A stretch of DNA of 64,000 bases, taken from assembly GCF_019655855.1 (NCBI RefSeq), contig NZ_BPFX01000029.1, positions 62,001 to 126,000 of the forward strand. Direction: 5' to 3'. The notes below the pieces were generated by a model. It was not told the origin of the DNA, did not search any database, and was given only the letters and a program-made list of their open reading frames with translations. The stretch is from Pseudomonas paralcaligenes (lineage in GTDB: Bacteria > Pseudomonadota > Gammaproteobacteria > Pseudomonadales > Pseudomonadaceae). The position numbers were made by a program, and so were the translations under genes. Positions within the stretch are counted from its first letter, which is position 1, and each line of letters starts with the position of its first letter. Below are positions 26,621 through 36,795 of the stretch, in pieces.

Positions 26621-26624
26621 TCCA

Positions 26625-27773
26625 CTACACGGAGCGGAGCCTGTCGGCGGCCTGGCGCAGCGTCTCCTCGCGCTTGGCGAAGCAGAAGCGCACCAGGCGC
26701 AGGTCGGCCGGCGCCTGCTGATAGAACACGGAGACCGGGATGGTCGCCACGCCGTGCTCGCGGGTCAGCCATTCGGCCATGGCCACGTCGTCCAGGTCCG
26801 GGCGGATCACCGAGTAGTCGGCGAGCTGGAAGTAGGTGCCCGGCGCGCGGGTGAAGCGGAAGCGAGAGTCGGCCAGCAGATCGCAGAACAGGTCGCGCTT
26901 GGCCTGGTAGAAGGCCGGCAGCTCCTCGACATGCTCGGGATGCGCGGCCATGAAGTCGGCCAGCGCGTGCTGCAGCGGGGTCACCCCGCAGAAGTTGACG
27001 TACTGGTGGATCTTGCGCAGCTCGGCGGTGAGCGCCGGCGGCGCCACCACGTAGCCGGTCTTCCAGCCGGTGACGTGATAGGTCTTGCCGAACGAGCTGA
27101 CCACGTAGGCCCGGGCGTACAGCTCCTCGTGGGCCAGCACGCTGGCATGGCGGGCGCCGTCGTAGATCAGGTGCTCGTAGACCTCGTCGCTGATGATGTG
27201 GATGTCGCGGCCACGGATCAGGTCGGCCAGTCGGTCCAGATCCTCGCGGGCGAGCAGCGCGCCGCTGGGATTGTGCGGCGAATTGAGGAAGATCAGGCGG
27301 GTGCGCGGGGTGATGGCGTCGGCCAGGCGCTGCCAGTCGACCGAGAAGTCCGGCAGCGCCAGCGGCACATGCACGCAGCGGCCGCCGGCCAGCTCCACCG
27401 AGGGCTCGTAGCTGTCGTAGCAGGGGTCGAGGACGATGGCCTCGTCGCCCGCATGGATCAGCGCCTGCACCGCGCAGAAGATCGCCTCGGTGGCGCCGGG
27501 GGTGATGGTGATCTCGCTGTCCGCGTCGCGCCGCACGCCGTAGCTACGGGCCAGCTTGGCCGCCACCTGCTGGCGCAGGGCCGGCAGGCCGGTCATCGGC
27601 GAATACTGGTTGCGCCCCTCCAGCACATGCCGGGCCACCGCCTCGCGCAGCGCCTGCGGGCCATCGAAGTCGGGGAAGCCCTGGGACAGGTTGAGCGCGC
27701 CGGTTTCCGCGGCGAGCTGGGACATGCGGGTGAAGATGGTGGTGCCGACATTGGGCAGCTTGCTGGCGAGCAT
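26625..27773 (-). CDS. Methionine aminotransferase (YbdL-like, PLP)
   Basis: A 382-residue class I/II aminotransferase. The PLP lysine is Lys230 in SSFGKTYHVTGWK; SPHNPSG (about 165-171) and SDEVYEH (195-201) are the other cofactor contacts, and the carboxylate arginine is in LRLVRFCFA near the C terminus. Sequence order fits the methionine/glutamine-preferring YbdL group. With the omega-amidase downstream it would return 2-keto-4-methylthiobutyrate to methionine with irreversible removal of the ketoamide product. The start MLASKLPN is preceded by a GGAAG-like SD. Confidence 0.9.
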   Translation of the reverse strand: MLASKLPNVGTTIFTRMSQLAAETGALNLSQGFPDFDGPQALREAVARHVLEGRNQYSPMTGLPALRQQVAAKLARSYGVRRDADSEITITPGATEAIFCAVQALIHAGDEAIVLDPCYDSYEPSVELAGGRCVHVPLALPDFSVDWQRLADAITPRTRLIFLNSPHNPSGALLAREDLDRLADLIRGRDIHIISDEVYEHLIYDGARHASVLAHEELYARAYVVSSFGKTYHVTGWKTGYVVAPPALTAELRKIHQYVNFCGVTPLQHALADFMAAHPEHVEELPAFYQAKRDLFCDLLADSRFRFTRAPGTYFQLADYSVIRPDLDDVAMAEWLTREHGVATIPVSVFYQQAPADLRLVRFCFAKREETLRQAADRLRSV

Positions 27774-28042
27774 CGGGACTTCCTCGGGGAAAGCTGCAAG
27801 CTACAAGCTTCAGGCCGCAAGAAAAAGCGGTCCGGCTCCATTTGCAGCTTGTCGCTTGCCGCTTATAACCAGGGGCAACCGGGTAGAGAGGTCCCCTGTA
27901 CGGACAAGGCAGGCAGGAAATTCCGTCATTCCCGCGCAGGCGGGAATCCAATAGCCGCCTCGCTGGGTCCCCGCCTTCGCGGGGACGACGGGGTGTCGGG
28001 TTGTGCGTACAGCTGCTCCACCCGATTGCCCCGTGCTGGAAA
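27774..28042. repeat. Intergenic gap with two different palindromic repeat families
   Basis: The 269 bases between der and the aminotransferase hold no gene. At 27792-27866 an imperfect inverted pair built on GCTGCAAGCTACAAGC occurs. At 27928-27947 ATTCCC-N8-GGGAAT and at 27967-27986 GTCCCCGCCTTCGCGGGGAC form two hairpins of the widely dispersed type also known in Neisseria as dRS3 (ATTCCC-N8-GGGAAT). They may terminate the der transcript. Confidence 0.7.
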
Positions 28043-29542
28043 CTACCTTTTCTTGTCCTTGCGCTTCTTCTCGGCCTTCTTGTGGTGGCTCATCAGGCGC
28101 TTCTTACGGTTCACCTGGCGCTCGGTGAGCTTATTCTTCTTGCCCTCGAACGGGTTGTCGCCGCCCTTGTATTCGATGCGGATCGGCGTACCAACCAGCT
28201 TGAGCACGCGCCGGTAGGTGTTTTCCAGGTAGCGGGTGTAGGTCTTCGGTACCGAATCCACCTGGTTGCCGTGGATCACGATCAGCGGCGGGTTGGCGCC
28301 ACCGAGGTGGGCATAGCGCAGCTTGATGCGGCGGCCGTTGACGGTCGGCGGCTGGTGTTCCTGCACGCAGTCCTCAAGGATCTGGGTCAAGCGGTTGGTC
28401 GGCCAGCGGGTGACGGCGGCCTTGAAGGCGGTCTGCACCGACTTGTACAGGTGGCCGACGCCGGTGCCGTGCTTGGCCGAAATGAAGTGGATGTCGGCCC
28501 AGTCGACGAACATCAGCCGGCGTTCCAGCTCGGTCTTCACGTAGTCCTTCTCGCCCTGCTCCATGCCGTCCCACTTGTTCAGGGCGATGACCAGCGCGCG
28601 GCCGGTTTCCAGCACGAAGCCGAGCAGGTTGAGGTCGTGCTCGACCACGCCCTCGCGGGCGTCCATCACGAAGATCACCACGTTGGCGTCCTGGATGGCC
28701 TGCAGGGTCTTGACCACCGAGAACTTCTCGACGGCCTCGAAGATCTTGCCGCGGCGGCGCACGCCGGCGGTGTCGATCAGGGTGTACTTCTCCTCGTCAC
28801 GCTCGAACGGGATATAGATGCTGTCCCGCGTCGTTCCCGCCTGGTCGTAGACGATCACCCGCTCCTCGCCGAGCATGCGGTTGACCAGGGTCGACTTGCC
28901 CACGTTGGGGCGGCCGATGATGGCGATCTTGATGCCGTCCTTCTCGCTCGGGCCGGGGATGCGCTTGGCCTCCTGCCCTTCAGCGACCACTTCCTCGGCC
29001 GGGGCCTCCGCGCCCTCCTCGCCTTCGACCGGCTCTGGCTCACCATCGTCGCGGGGGAAGATGCCCAGCGCGGCTTCCAGCATCTGGGTGATGCCGCGGC
29101 CGTGGGCAGCGGCGATCGGCAGGGCGTCGCCCAGGCCCAGCGGGCTGAACTCGGCGCGGGCGATGTCCGGGTCGACGGTATCGACCTTGTTGGCGATCAG
29201 GAAGCGGCGCTTGTTCCGCTTGCGCAGGTGCTCGGCGATCATCTGGTCGGCGGCGGTCATGCCGGCGCGCGAGTCGACCATGAACAGCACGGCGTCGGCT
29301 TCCTCGATGGCCTGCAGGGACTGCTCGGCCATCTTGGCGTCGATGCCTTCCTCGTCGCCGGAGATGCCGCCGGTGTCGATGACGATGTAGGTGCGCCCCT
29401 GCCACTTGGCCTCGCCGTACTGGCGATCGCGGGTCAGGCCCGCGTATTCGGCCACGATGGCGTCGCGGGTCTTGGTCAGGCGGTTGAACAGCGTCGACTT
29501 GCCGACGTTGGGGCGGCCCACCAGGGCGATTACAGGAACCAT
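28043..29542 (-). CDS. der: Ribosome assembly GTPase Der (EngA)
   Basis: A 499-residue essential GTPase acting in 50S subunit assembly. Two G domains are visible: GRPNVGKST near residues 8-16 with DTGG and NKVD, and a second GRPNVGKST near 203 with DTAG and NKWD, joined by an acidic linker rich in Glu. A KH-like domain and a basic tail ([11 protein letters not shown]) end the protein. The second ATG (29542) is preferred because AGGT is eight bases before it; the ATG two codons upstream is too close. Confidence 0.97.
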   Translation of the reverse strand: MVPVIALVGRPNVGKSTLFNRLTKTRDAIVAEYAGLTRDRQYGEAKWQGRTYIVIDTGGISGDEEGIDAKMAEQSLQAIEEADAVLFMVDSRAGMTAADQMIAEHLRKRNKRRFLIANKVDTVDPDIARAEFSPLGLGDALPIAAAHGRGITQMLEAALGIFPRDDGEPEPVEGEEGAEAPAEEVVAEGQEAKRIPGPSEKDGIKIAIIGRPNVGKSTLVNRMLGEERVIVYDQAGTTRDSIYIPFERDEEKYTLIDTAGVRRRGKIFEAVEKFSVVKTLQAIQDANVVIFVMDAREGVVEHDLNLLGFVLETGRALVIALNKWDGMEQGEKDYVKTELERRLMFVDWADIHFISAKHGTGVGHLYKSVQTAFKAAVTRWPTNRLTQILEDCVQEHQPPTVNGRRIKLRYAHLGGANPPLIVIHGNQVDSVPKTYTRYLENTYRRVLKLVGTPIRIEYKGGDNPFEGKKNKLTERQVNRKKRLMSHHKKAEKKRKDKKR

Positions 29543-29554
29543 CGACATTTACCT

Positions 29555-29594
29555 CAGAAAACACAAAGGCCGCTGCCGTCGAACGGCAGCGGCC
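29555..29594 (-). terminator. Hairpin between bamB and der
   Basis: A perfect 12-base-pair GC-rich stem (29568-29579 with 29583-29594, arm GGCCGCTGCCGT) with a CGA loop, followed on the minus strand by TTTGTGTTTT. It would terminate or attenuate transcription from bamB into der. Confidence 0.75.
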
Positions 29595-29611
29595 GGGCTT
29601 TGCAACTCAGC

Positions 29612-30751
29612 TTAGCGGATGGTCAGGCCGACCAGCTTGCCGCTGTTGCCGTAGGCATAGATCCAGTCGCCGATCACCAGCGGACGGACGCGTACGCCGT
29701 CGCCATCGATCTTCTCGCGACCGACGAAATGGCCGTCCACCTGACTCAGCAGGTGCAGATAGCCCTCGAAGTCACCGACCGCCACGTAGCTGGAAAACAC
29801 TTCCGGCGCGGACAGCTGGCGACGCAGCAGGGCATCGTTGTTCCACAGGGCGGAATTGGAGTTCTCGTCGACGCCTTCCACGGCGCCGCTGGCCAGGCTG
29901 ACGTAGACGCTGCCGAAGCCCTGGGCCAGGCCCACGTAGCTGGACGCGTCGCGGGTCCACAGCGGGCGGCCGGATTCCGCGTCGAACGCGGCGACCTTGC
30001 CCTGGTAGCTCACCGCGTACAGGTTGCCGCCGGTGAGCAGCAGGTTGCCGTCGATATCGACCATGCGCTCCAGTTCGGAACGGCCCTGCGGCACGGCCAC
30101 GCGCTGTTCCCACACCGGAATGCCGCGGCTGGCGTCCAGCGCCAGGAGCTTGCCGGACGAGAGGCCGGCGATCACCAGACTGTTGGTCATGACCGGGCTG
30201 CTGGTGCCGCGCAGGGTCAGCACGGCCGGGCTGTTCTCGTAGATCCAGCGCTGGCTGCCGGTGCCGGCGTCGAAGGCGATCAGGCGGTCGTCCTGGGTCT
30301 GCACCACGACGACGTCGCCGTTGGTGGCCGGGGCGGAGAGCACTTCGCTGGTGACGCGGGCGCGCCACTTCTCTTCGCCGCTGCTGGCGTCGAGGGCGAT
30401 CACCTCGCCCTTGAGGGTGCCGACCAGCACCAGGCCGTAGCCGGCGCCAACACCACCGGAGATCGGCAGGTCGAGATCGACTTCCCAGAACTTGTCGCCG
30501 GTCAGGCGATCCAGGGCGACCACTTCGCCGTCGGCGGCGGCGGCGAACAGGCGCTCGCCGTCGCTGGCAGGCGTCAGCAGGTTGTACAGATCACCCTGGC
30601 CATCGCCGACCGAACGGCTCCAGCGGGCATCCAGGCGTACTTCTTCCTGGATGTCGGGCAGTTCGTTCGGCGGCAGTTCCTTCTTGCTGTTGCTGCTGCA
30701 ACCCACGGCCAGTACGGCCAGGGCCAGCATCGCTGCATTCTTCCAACGCAT
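29612..30751 (-). CDS. bamB: Outer-membrane assembly factor BamB (lipoprotein)
   Basis: A 379-residue lipoprotein of the BAM complex that inserts beta-barrel proteins. Signal peptide with lipobox AVGC (Cys18) when started at MRWKN (30751), four bases after the yfgM stop; an ATG four codons upstream overlaps yfgM. The mature part is an eight-bladed PQQ-like propeller with repeated ALDASSGEEKW/AFDAGTGSQRW blade motifs. It is followed by a hairpin and der, the usual pseudomonad order. Confidence 0.96.
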   Translation of the reverse strand: MRWKNAAMLALAVLAVGCSSNSKKELPPNELPDIQEEVRLDARWSRSVGDGQGDLYNLLTPASDGERLFAAAADGEVVALDRLTGDKFWEVDLDLPISGGVGAGYGLVLVGTLKGEVIALDASSGEEKWRARVTSEVLSAPATNGDVVVVQTQDDRLIAFDAGTGSQRWIYENSPAVLTLRGTSSPVMTNSLVIAGLSSGKLLALDASRGIPVWEQRVAVPQGRSELERMVDIDGNLLLTGGNLYAVSYQGKVAAFDAESGRPLWTRDASSYVGLAQGFGSVYVSLASGAVEGVDENSNSALWNNDALLRRQLSAPEVFSSYVAVGDFEGYLHLLSQVDGHFVGREKIDGDGVRVRPLVIGDWIYAYGNSGKLVGLTIR

Positions 30752-30755
30752 CACG

Positions 30756-31391
30756 TCAGGCATCCCCTTTGGCCAGGTCGTCGAGCTTCATCTGCAGGCC
30801 ACCCACGGCGGCGTCCTCGGCCAGGGACTCCTTGGCCTTCTGGTAGGCGGCGTGGGCGTCGTCGCCACGGCCGAGCTGCACCAGCAGGTCGCCCTTGAGT
30901 TCCTCGCGGCTGGCCTGCCAGGCCTTGCCGACCTTGCCATCCAGCAGCTTCAGGCCTTCCTCGACCTTGCCCTGGGCGGCCAGCACGCGCGCGGTGCGCT
31001 GGCGCGCCATCTCGCCGATGGCTTCGTCGGCGGGCTTGTCCAGCAGCGGCTTGAGTTCGGCGATGGCATCGTCCAGCTTGCCGTTTTCCACGGCCAGCTT
31101 GGCGATGAACAGGCTGGCGTACTGGGCGTAGCTGGTGCCGCCGTATTCCTTCTTCAGGCGGGCAGCGAGCTCGGTGACCCTGCCGACGTCCGGCTGGCCA
31201 TCGGCCGTGAAGGTGGACTCGAGCATCTGCTGATAGAGCGCCCCCGCGCCCTGGGCCTGGCTGGTCTTGTAGTGCTGCCAGCCCTGCCAGCCGAACACCA
31301 GGGCCAGCGCCAGCACACCGCCGGTCAGCAGGGGTTTGCCATTGCGCTGCCACCAGTCCTTCAGCTGCGCAATCTGTTCTTCTTCGGTCAT
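30756..31391 (-). CDS. yfgM: YfgM/ancillary SecYEG translocon subunit
   Basis: A 211-residue inner-membrane protein with one N-terminal transmembrane helix (about residues 22-40; LLTGGVLALALVFGWQGW) and a periplasmic TPR-like domain. In E. coli YfgM associates with the SecYEG translocon and PpiD. The ATG at 31391 is chosen; a GTG two codons upstream is also possible. It lies between hisS and bamB, the conserved arrangement. Confidence 0.92.
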   Translation of the reverse strand: MTEEEQIAQLKDWWQRNGKPLLTGGVLALALVFGWQGWQHYKTSQAQGAGALYQQMLESTFTADGQPDVGRVTELAARLKKEYGGTSYAQYASLFIAKLAVENGKLDDAIAELKPLLDKPADEAIGEMARQRTARVLAAQGKVEEGLKLLDGKVGKAWQASREELKGDLLVQLGRGDDAHAAYQKAKESLAEDAAVGGLQMKLDDLAKGDA

Positions 31392-31424
31392 GCTCACCCC
31401 GATAACTCCTTATTCGCTTTGTTC

Positions 31425-32711
31425 TCAGGCCTGCAGGCAGGCGGCGAGATGCGCCGGCAGCGCATCCCAGGCAATGTTCTGTTGCTGTGCGTCGTCGCGC
31501 AGGGGTTTGCAACCTACCACGCGGGCGGCCAGTTCGTCCTCACCCAGAATCAGGGCGAAGCGCGCGCCGCTCTTGTCGGCCTTCTTGAACTGGCTCTTGA
31601 AGCTGCCGCCACCGGCGTTGGCCAGCAGGCGCAGCCCGGGGATGGCGTCGCGCAGGCGCTCGGCCAGGCCCAGGCCGGCCACTTCGGCGGCCTCGCCGAA
31701 GGCGCACAGGTAGACGTCCACCGGGCTGTTCAGCTCGGCCGGCAGCAGCTCCAGGGTTTCCAGCAGCAGCACCAAGCGCTCCACGCCCATGGCGAAGCCC
31801 ACTCCCGGGGTCGGCTTGCCGCCGAGCTGGCCGACCAGGCCGTCGTAGCGGCCACCGGCGCACACCGTGCCCTGGGCGCCGAGCTTGTCGGTGACCCACT
31901 CGATCACGGTGCGGTTGTAGTAGTCGAGGCCACGGACCAGCCTGGGGTTGATCTCGTAGCGAATGCCCACCGCGTCCAGGCGCGCCTTGACGCCCTCGAA
32001 GTGCAGGCGGGACTCCTCGTCCAGATAGTCGGCCAGGGACGGCGCGTCGGCCAGCAGGGCCTGGGTCTGGGCGTTCTTGCTGTCGAGGATGCGCAGCGGG
32101 TTGGTGGTCAGGCGGCGCTGGCTGTCCTCGTCGAGCTGGTCGAAGCGCTCCCGCAGGTAGGCCACCAGGGCATCGCGGTAGGTCGCGCGGGCCTCGCTGG
32201 AGCCCAGGCTGTTGAGCTGCAGGGTCACCGCGTCGGCCAGGCCGAGCTTCTGCCACAGACGCCAGGTCAGCACGATCAGCTCGGCGTCGACGTCCGGCCC
32301 CGGCAGGTTGAAGATTTCCACGCCCACCTGGTGGAACTGGCGGTAGCGCCCCTTCTGCGGCTTCTCGTAGCGGAACATCGGGCCGGCGTACCACAGCTTC
32401 TGCACCTGGCCGCCGCCGGACAGGCCGTGCTCGAGCACCGCGCGCACGCAGCCGGCGGTACCTTCCGGACGCAGGGTCAGGGACTCCTCATTACGGTCGA
32501 GGAAGGTGTACATCTCCTTGTCCACCACATCGGTGCCCTCGCCGATGCCGCGGGCGAACAGCTCGGTGTACTCGACGATGGGCAGACGGATTTCCTTGTA
32601 GCCATAGCCGTCGAGCAGGCTGGCCAGGGTGCTTTCCAGGTAGCGCCAGGCGGGCGTCTGCTCCGGCAGGATGTCGTTCATGCCACGGATGGCTTGTAGG
32701 GTCTTGCTCAC
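31425..32711 (-). CDS. hisS: Histidyl-tRNA synthetase
   Basis: A 428-residue class II aminoacyl-tRNA synthetase. Motif 2 is in [16 protein letters not shown] (about residues 112-127), the histidine-specific segments [12 protein letters not shown] and [14 protein letters not shown] (about 258-300) follow, and motif 3 is GFAMGVERL. The C-terminal anticodon-binding domain starts near 330. Twelve bases separate it from ispG upstream. Confidence 0.98.
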   Translation of the reverse strand: MSKTLQAIRGMNDILPEQTPAWRYLESTLASLLDGYGYKEIRLPIVEYTELFARGIGEGTDVVDKEMYTFLDRNEESLTLRPEGTAGCVRAVLEHGLSGGGQVQKLWYAGPMFRYEKPQKGRYRQFHQVGVEIFNLPGPDVDAELIVLTWRLWQKLGLADAVTLQLNSLGSSEARATYRDALVAYLRERFDQLDEDSQRRLTTNPLRILDSKNAQTQALLADAPSLADYLDEESRLHFEGVKARLDAVGIRYEINPRLVRGLDYYNRTVIEWVTDKLGAQGTVCAGGRYDGLVGQLGGKPTPGVGFAMGVERLVLLLETLELLPAELNSPVDVYLCAFGEAAEVAGLGLAERLRDAIPGLRLLANAGGGSFKSQFKKADKSGARFALILGEDELAARVVGCKPLRDDAQQQNIAWDALPAHLAACLQA

Positions 32712-32723
32712 GAATATTCCTTG

Positions 32724-33848
32724 TCAGCCGCGGGCGATGACGGCCGCGTCGGCCTCGGCCTTCTCGGCCGCCTTGCGGCGGATGAGCTTCTCCAGCTCGT
32801 CCACCAGATTGTCGTTGGTCAGTTTCGAGGCCGGGGCGCCGTCGATGTAGACCAGGTTGTTCGGTGTGCCGCCGGTGAGGCCGATGTGCGCCTCCTTGGC
32901 CTCGCCCGGGCCGTTGACCACGCAGCCGATCACGGCCACGTCCATCGGCACCAGCAGGTCCTCGACCCGCGCCTCCAGCTCGTTCATGGTCTTGACCACG
33001 TCGAAGTTCTGCCGCGAGCAGCTCGGGCAGGCGATGAAGTTGATGCCACGCGAGCGCAGGCGCAGGGACTTGAGGATGTCGAAACCGACCTTGATCTCCT
33101 CCACCGGATCGGCGGCGAGGGAGATGCGGATGGTGTCGCCGATGCCGTCGGCCAGCAGCATGCCCAGGCCGACCGCGGACTTCACGGTGCCGGAGCGCAG
33201 ACCGCCGGCCTCGGTGATGCCCAGGTGCAGCGGCTGCTCGATCTGCCTGGCCAGCAGACGGTACGCCTCGACGGCCATGAACACATCGGAGGCCTTCACG
33301 CTGACCTTGAAGTCGGGGAAGTTCAGGCGGTCCAGGTGCTCGACGTGGCGCAGCGCGGACTCCACCAGCGCCTCGGGCGTCGGCTCGCCGTACTTCTTCT
33401 GCAGGTCCTTTTCCAGGGAGCCTGCGTTGACCCCGATGCGGATCGGGATGCCCTTGTCGCGGGCCGCCTCGACCACCGCCTTGACCCGGTCCTCGCGGCC
33501 GATGTTGCCGGGGTTGATGCGCAGGCAGTCGACGCCCAGCTCGGCCACGCGCAGGGCGATCTGGTAGTCGAAGTGGATGTCGGCGACCAGCGGCAGGTTG
33601 ACCTGCTGCTTGATCCTGCCGAAGGCCTCGGCCGCCTCCATGGAGGGCACGGAGACGCGCACGATGTCGGCGCCGGCGGCTTCGAGGCGCTGGATCTGGC
33701 CGACGGTGGCATCGACGTCGCAGGTCTCGGTGTTGGTCATGCTCTGCACCGCGATCGGCGCATCGCCGCCGACCGGTACCGAGCCGACCCAGATCTTGCG
33801 GGACAGGCGACGCTTGATGGGGGATTCGCAATGCATGTTCTGGCTCAC
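32724..33848 (-). CDS. ispG: 4-hydroxy-3-methylbut-2-en-1-yl diphosphate synthase
   Basis: A 374-residue [4Fe-4S] enzyme of the MEP isoprenoid pathway, converting MEcPP to HMBPP. The TIM-barrel N-terminal domain contains [13 protein letters not shown] and RINPGNIG; the cluster ligands are in CPSC (near residue 271) and GCVVNGPGE (near 306-314). The start ATG overlaps the stop of rodZ in ATGA, which supports the first methionine; MHCESP four codons later is also used in related proteins. Its cluster depends on the isc operon nearby. Confidence 0.97.
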   Translation of the reverse strand: MSQNMHCESPIKRRLSRKIWVGSVPVGGDAPIAVQSMTNTETCDVDATVGQIQRLEAAGADIVRVSVPSMEAAEAFGRIKQQVNLPLVADIHFDYQIALRVAELGVDCLRINPGNIGREDRVKAVVEAARDKGIPIRIGVNAGSLEKDLQKKYGEPTPEALVESALRHVEHLDRLNFPDFKVSVKASDVFMAVEAYRLLARQIEQPLHLGITEAGGLRSGTVKSAVGLGMLLADGIGDTIRISLAADPVEEIKVGFDILKSLRLRSRGINFIACPSCSRQNFDVVKTMNELEARVEDLLVPMDVAVIGCVVNGPGEAKEAHIGLTGGTPNNLVYIDGAPASKLTNDNLVDELEKLIRRKAAEKAEADAAVIARG

Positions 33849-34855
33849 TGCCCCAGTTTGAGGCGGGCGGTTTCACCGTGAATGAAGGGGGCAACGTCGA
33901 CGGCCTGGCCATTGACCAGCACCACGACACCGCGGGCGTAGCCCAGGCGCAGCTCCAGCGGCGCCTTGCCGGCCAGTTCCACGCTGTCGCCGCGGCGCTT
34001 GAGGGCGCTGAGCAACACCTTGCCGTTGGCATCGGTGAGCTGGGTCCAGCAGTCCGCGGTGAATTGCAGGTTGACCAGCGCCTCGCCGGCGGCGGGCGTC
34101 ACGGGGGCGCTGGCTGCCGGGGCAGGAGTCTCGGCGGCGGCCGTGGACGGCGGCGTCTGGGGTGAGGCGGCGGGCGGGGCCGGCGGAACCACCGCCGGAG
34201 CCTGGGCGCCGGCGGGCGGTGTCGGGGCAGCGGCGTCGGGGCTCGCGACTGTGGGCACTTCGGCCTCGGCGGTGGACTCGGCCGGCGGCGTCACTTCGTC
34301 CGGAGACGGCTCCACCTGGGCATCGGCGACGGCCTGGTCTTCCGGCTCGCCCAGCGGATGAAGCTCGGTGGTGCCATCGGCGGCCTCGACCTCGACGTGC
34401 TCCAGGCTGCTGGTCTTGGCCGAATCGTTGCCGAGGCGCTCGGTCTCGCTCTGCCACCAGAGGAAGCCCGCGGCTCCCAGCGCCAGCAGCACCACCACAC
34501 TGAAGAATTTCACCAGGCTCTGGGAAAGGCGCGCCGGCTCCTCGATGCGTACCAGGCTGGCCACGCTGGCGCCACTGGCGTCGGTACCGGTGTACTGGTC
34601 GAAGTCGTTGACCAGGCGATTGGGGTCGAGCCCCATCAGCTTGGCGTAAGCGCGCACGTAACCCCGGGCGAAGGTATGCCCCGGCAACCGCTCGAAGGCG
34701 CCATCTTCCAGATGGCGCAAGGCCTGCGCGGTCAGGTTGAGCTGCACCGCCACGTCGTCCAGCGCCAGGTCCCGGCTTTCGCGCACCTTGCGCAGCGTCT
34801 CCCCGGGGTTGACCCGGGGCGCGGCAACAACTTCAGGATGCGAAGGCTTCATCAC
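33845..34855 (-). CDS. rodZ: Cell-shape protein RodZ
   Basis: A 336-residue bitopic inner-membrane protein linking MreB to the elongation machinery. The N-terminal HTH (about residues 17-85; [20 protein letters not shown]) binds MreB, one transmembrane helix lies at about 116-133 ([15 protein letters not shown]), then a long Pro/Ala-rich periplasmic linker (about 195-255) and the C-terminal DUF4115 domain. Its start overlaps the pilF stop by four bases and its stop overlaps ispG. Confidence 0.95.
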   Translation of the reverse strand: MMKPSHPEVVAAPRVNPGETLRKVRESRDLALDDVAVQLNLTAQALRHLEDGAFERLPGHTFARGYVRAYAKLMGLDPNRLVNDFDQYTGTDASGASVASLVRIEEPARLSQSLVKFFSVVVLLALGAAGFLWWQSETERLGNDSAKTSSLEHVEVEAADGTTELHPLGEPEDQAVADAQVEPSPDEVTPPAESTAEAEVPTVASPDAAAPTPPAGAQAPAVVPPAPPAASPQTPPSTAAAETPAPAASAPVTPAAGEALVNLQFTADCWTQLTDANGKVLLSALKRRGDSVELAGKAPLELRLGYARGVVVLVNGQAVDVAPFIHGETARLKLGQ

Positions 34856-35613
34856 TGCTCCGACAGATATTGCTGATACTCCGGGGTACCCGGATAGAGA
34901 CGCTTCAACTGCAGCCCCAGGCTGGCCGCCTGGTCGCGGTCCTCGAACACCCGGGCCAGGCGAGTGCCCAGCAACAGGCTCTGCGGGGTCTGCCGGGCCT
35001 GCTGGCTGTAGCTGGCGTAGTAACTGCGGGCGGCCACGTAGTCCTTGTCCTCGAAGGACAGCAGGCCCATCTGCAGCAGAGAGACCGAGCGCTGGCTGTT
35101 CATCCGCAGGGCGCGCTCGAAGTAGTGCTTGGCTTCCTCGCGCTTGCCCAGCTGCTGGGCGGTCAGGCCGAGATTCTCGAACACCCGGGAGCGCTCGCCA
35201 TAGAGGGTGTCCTCGGAGGCCTTGAGGTACTGCTCATAGGCTTCCTTGTAACGCTTCTGCTCGAACAGGAAACCGCCGTAGTTGTTCAGCAGGCGGGCAT
35301 CGCCCTTCTTCAGCGCGATGGCCTTGCGGTAGTTCTCGTCGGCGAGCTTGGGCTCCATCTCGTACTGGTAGACCACCGCCAGGGTGGCGTAGGCCTCGGC
35401 ACTGGAGGAGTCCAGCGCCAGCGCCTGGCGCAGCGGCTCCTTGGCCAGCTCGGTGGAGCCGTTCTGCAGATGGCCGATGCCCAGCTGGATATAGGCGTCG
35501 CGCGCGGCGTCCCTACCATCTCGCGTGCTCATCGGATCGACCGGACCGCCGGTGCGGACGCACCCGGCCAGCAGGCAGACAAGAGACAGATAAAGCGCGG
35601 CGCGCAAGGTCAT
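34852..35613 (-). CDS. pilF: Type IV pilus pilotin PilF (PilW)
   Basis: A 253-residue lipoprotein with lipobox LLAGC (Cys18) and about six TPR repeats. It pilots and helps assemble the PilQ secretin in the outer membrane, so the organism likely makes type IV pili. It is encoded between rlmN (12 bases upstream) and rodZ (4-base overlap), as in other pseudomonads. Confidence 0.95.
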   Translation of the reverse strand: MTLRAALYLSLVCLLAGCVRTGGPVDPMSTRDGRDAARDAYIQLGIGHLQNGSTELAKEPLRQALALDSSSAEAYATLAVVYQYEMEPKLADENYRKAIALKKGDARLLNNYGGFLFEQKRYKEAYEQYLKASEDTLYGERSRVFENLGLTAQQLGKREEAKHYFERALRMNSQRSVSLLQMGLLSFEDKDYVAARSYYASYSQQARQTPQSLLLGTRLARVFEDRDQAASLGLQLKRLYPGTPEYQQYLSEQ

Positions 35614-35625
35614 GAAATTCCCCCT

Positions 35626-36771
35626 TCAATTTCGGTTGGCGGCGTTGCGAGGCTCTGCGGCCTCGTTACCCAGCTGGCGTACGGCGATGTAACGCTCGCT
35701 GCGACGGGTACGGTCCTGCACCTGGCCGACCAGTTGCCCGCAGGCGGCGTCGATATCGTCGCCACGGGTGGTACGGACGGTGACGTTGAAACCGGCCTTG
35801 TGCAACAGATCCTGGAAACGGCGGATGGCGTTGTTGCTCGGCCGTTCGTAACCGGAGAAGGGGAAGGGATTAAACGGAATCAGATTGATCTTGCAAGGAA
35901 AATCCTTGAGAAGTGCGATCATCTGCGCAGCATGTTCCGGCTGGTCGTTGACGTCCTTGAGCAGGGTGTACTCGATGGTCAGGAAGCGCTTCTCGCCCAG
36001 ACCCTCGATGTAGCGGCGGCAGGCCGCCAGCAATACGTCCAGCGGATACTTCTTGTTGAGCGGCACCAACTGGTTGCGCAGCTCGTCGTTCGGTGCGTGC
36101 AGCGACAGGGCCAGGGACACGTCGGTGACGGTCGCCAGCTTGTCGATCATGGGCACCACGCCAGAGGTGGACAGGGTCACCTTGCGCTTGGAAATGCCGT
36201 AGCCGAGGTCATCCATCATGATCTGCATGGCCGGCACGACATTGTCGAAATTCAGCAGGGGCTCGCCCATGCCCATCATCACCACGTTGGTGATGGCACG
36301 GTCGATCTTGGCCGGCACGGTGCCGAAGGATTTGTTGGCAATCCACACCTGGCCGATGATTTCCGCGGCAGTCAGGTCGCTGTTGAAGCCCTGCTTGCCG
36401 GTGGAACAGAAACTGCAATCCAGCGCACAGCCGGCCTGGGACGACACACAGAGGGTGCCACGGCCGCCTTGCGGGATGTACACGGTCTCGACGCAACTGC
36501 CGGAGGCCACGCGGACCACCCACTTGCGGGTGCCGTCGGCGGAGATGTCCTGGCTGACGATCTCGGGACCGCGAATCTCGGCGCAGGCACTGAGCTTTTC
36601 GCGCAGGGCCTTGCCGAGATTGCTCATGGCGTCGAAGTCCTCGACGCCGAAGTGGTGAATCCATTTCATGACCTGACCGGCACGGAAGCGCTTTTCTCCG
36701 ATGCTCTCGAAGAAGCTTTCCATTTCCGCCTGGGTCAGCCCCAGCAGGTTGGTCTTGGCAGCATCAGTCAT
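35626..36771 (-). CDS. rlmN: 23S rRNA/tRNA adenine-C2 methyltransferase RlmN
   Basis: A 381-residue radical SAM enzyme methylating A2503 of 23S rRNA and A37 of some tRNAs. The radical-SAM cluster motif is [14 protein letters not shown] (near residues 118-131) and the second catalytic cysteine is in DIDAACGQL near the C terminus. [12 protein letters not shown] and [13 protein letters not shown] are family motifs. It needs a 4Fe-4S cluster supplied by the isc system. Confidence 0.97.
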   Translation of the reverse strand: MTDAAKTNLLGLTQAEMESFFESIGEKRFRAGQVMKWIHHFGVEDFDAMSNLGKALREKLSACAEIRGPEIVSQDISADGTRKWVVRVASGSCVETVYIPQGGRGTLCVSSQAGCALDCSFCSTGKQGFNSDLTAAEIIGQVWIANKSFGTVPAKIDRAITNVVMMGMGEPLLNFDNVVPAMQIMMDDLGYGISKRKVTLSTSGVVPMIDKLATVTDVSLALSLHAPNDELRNQLVPLNKKYPLDVLLAACRRYIEGLGEKRFLTIEYTLLKDVNDQPEHAAQMIALLKDFPCKINLIPFNPFPFSGYERPSNNAIRRFQDLLHKAGFNVTVRTTRGDDIDAACGQLVGQVQDRTRRSERYIAVRQLGNEAAEPRNAANRN

Positions 36772-36795
36772 GGATTCACCCTCGCCGGTTCGCGC

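Noticed and set aside
28001..30898. A 965-codon open frame on the plus strand
   Set aside because: It is antisense to der and bamB, shows no domain and has the low-complexity Val/Leu/Asp/Gly/Gln makeup of GC-rich shadow frames. The same holds for long frames at 20287-21783, 26556-28217, 30492-32699 and 34870-37260.
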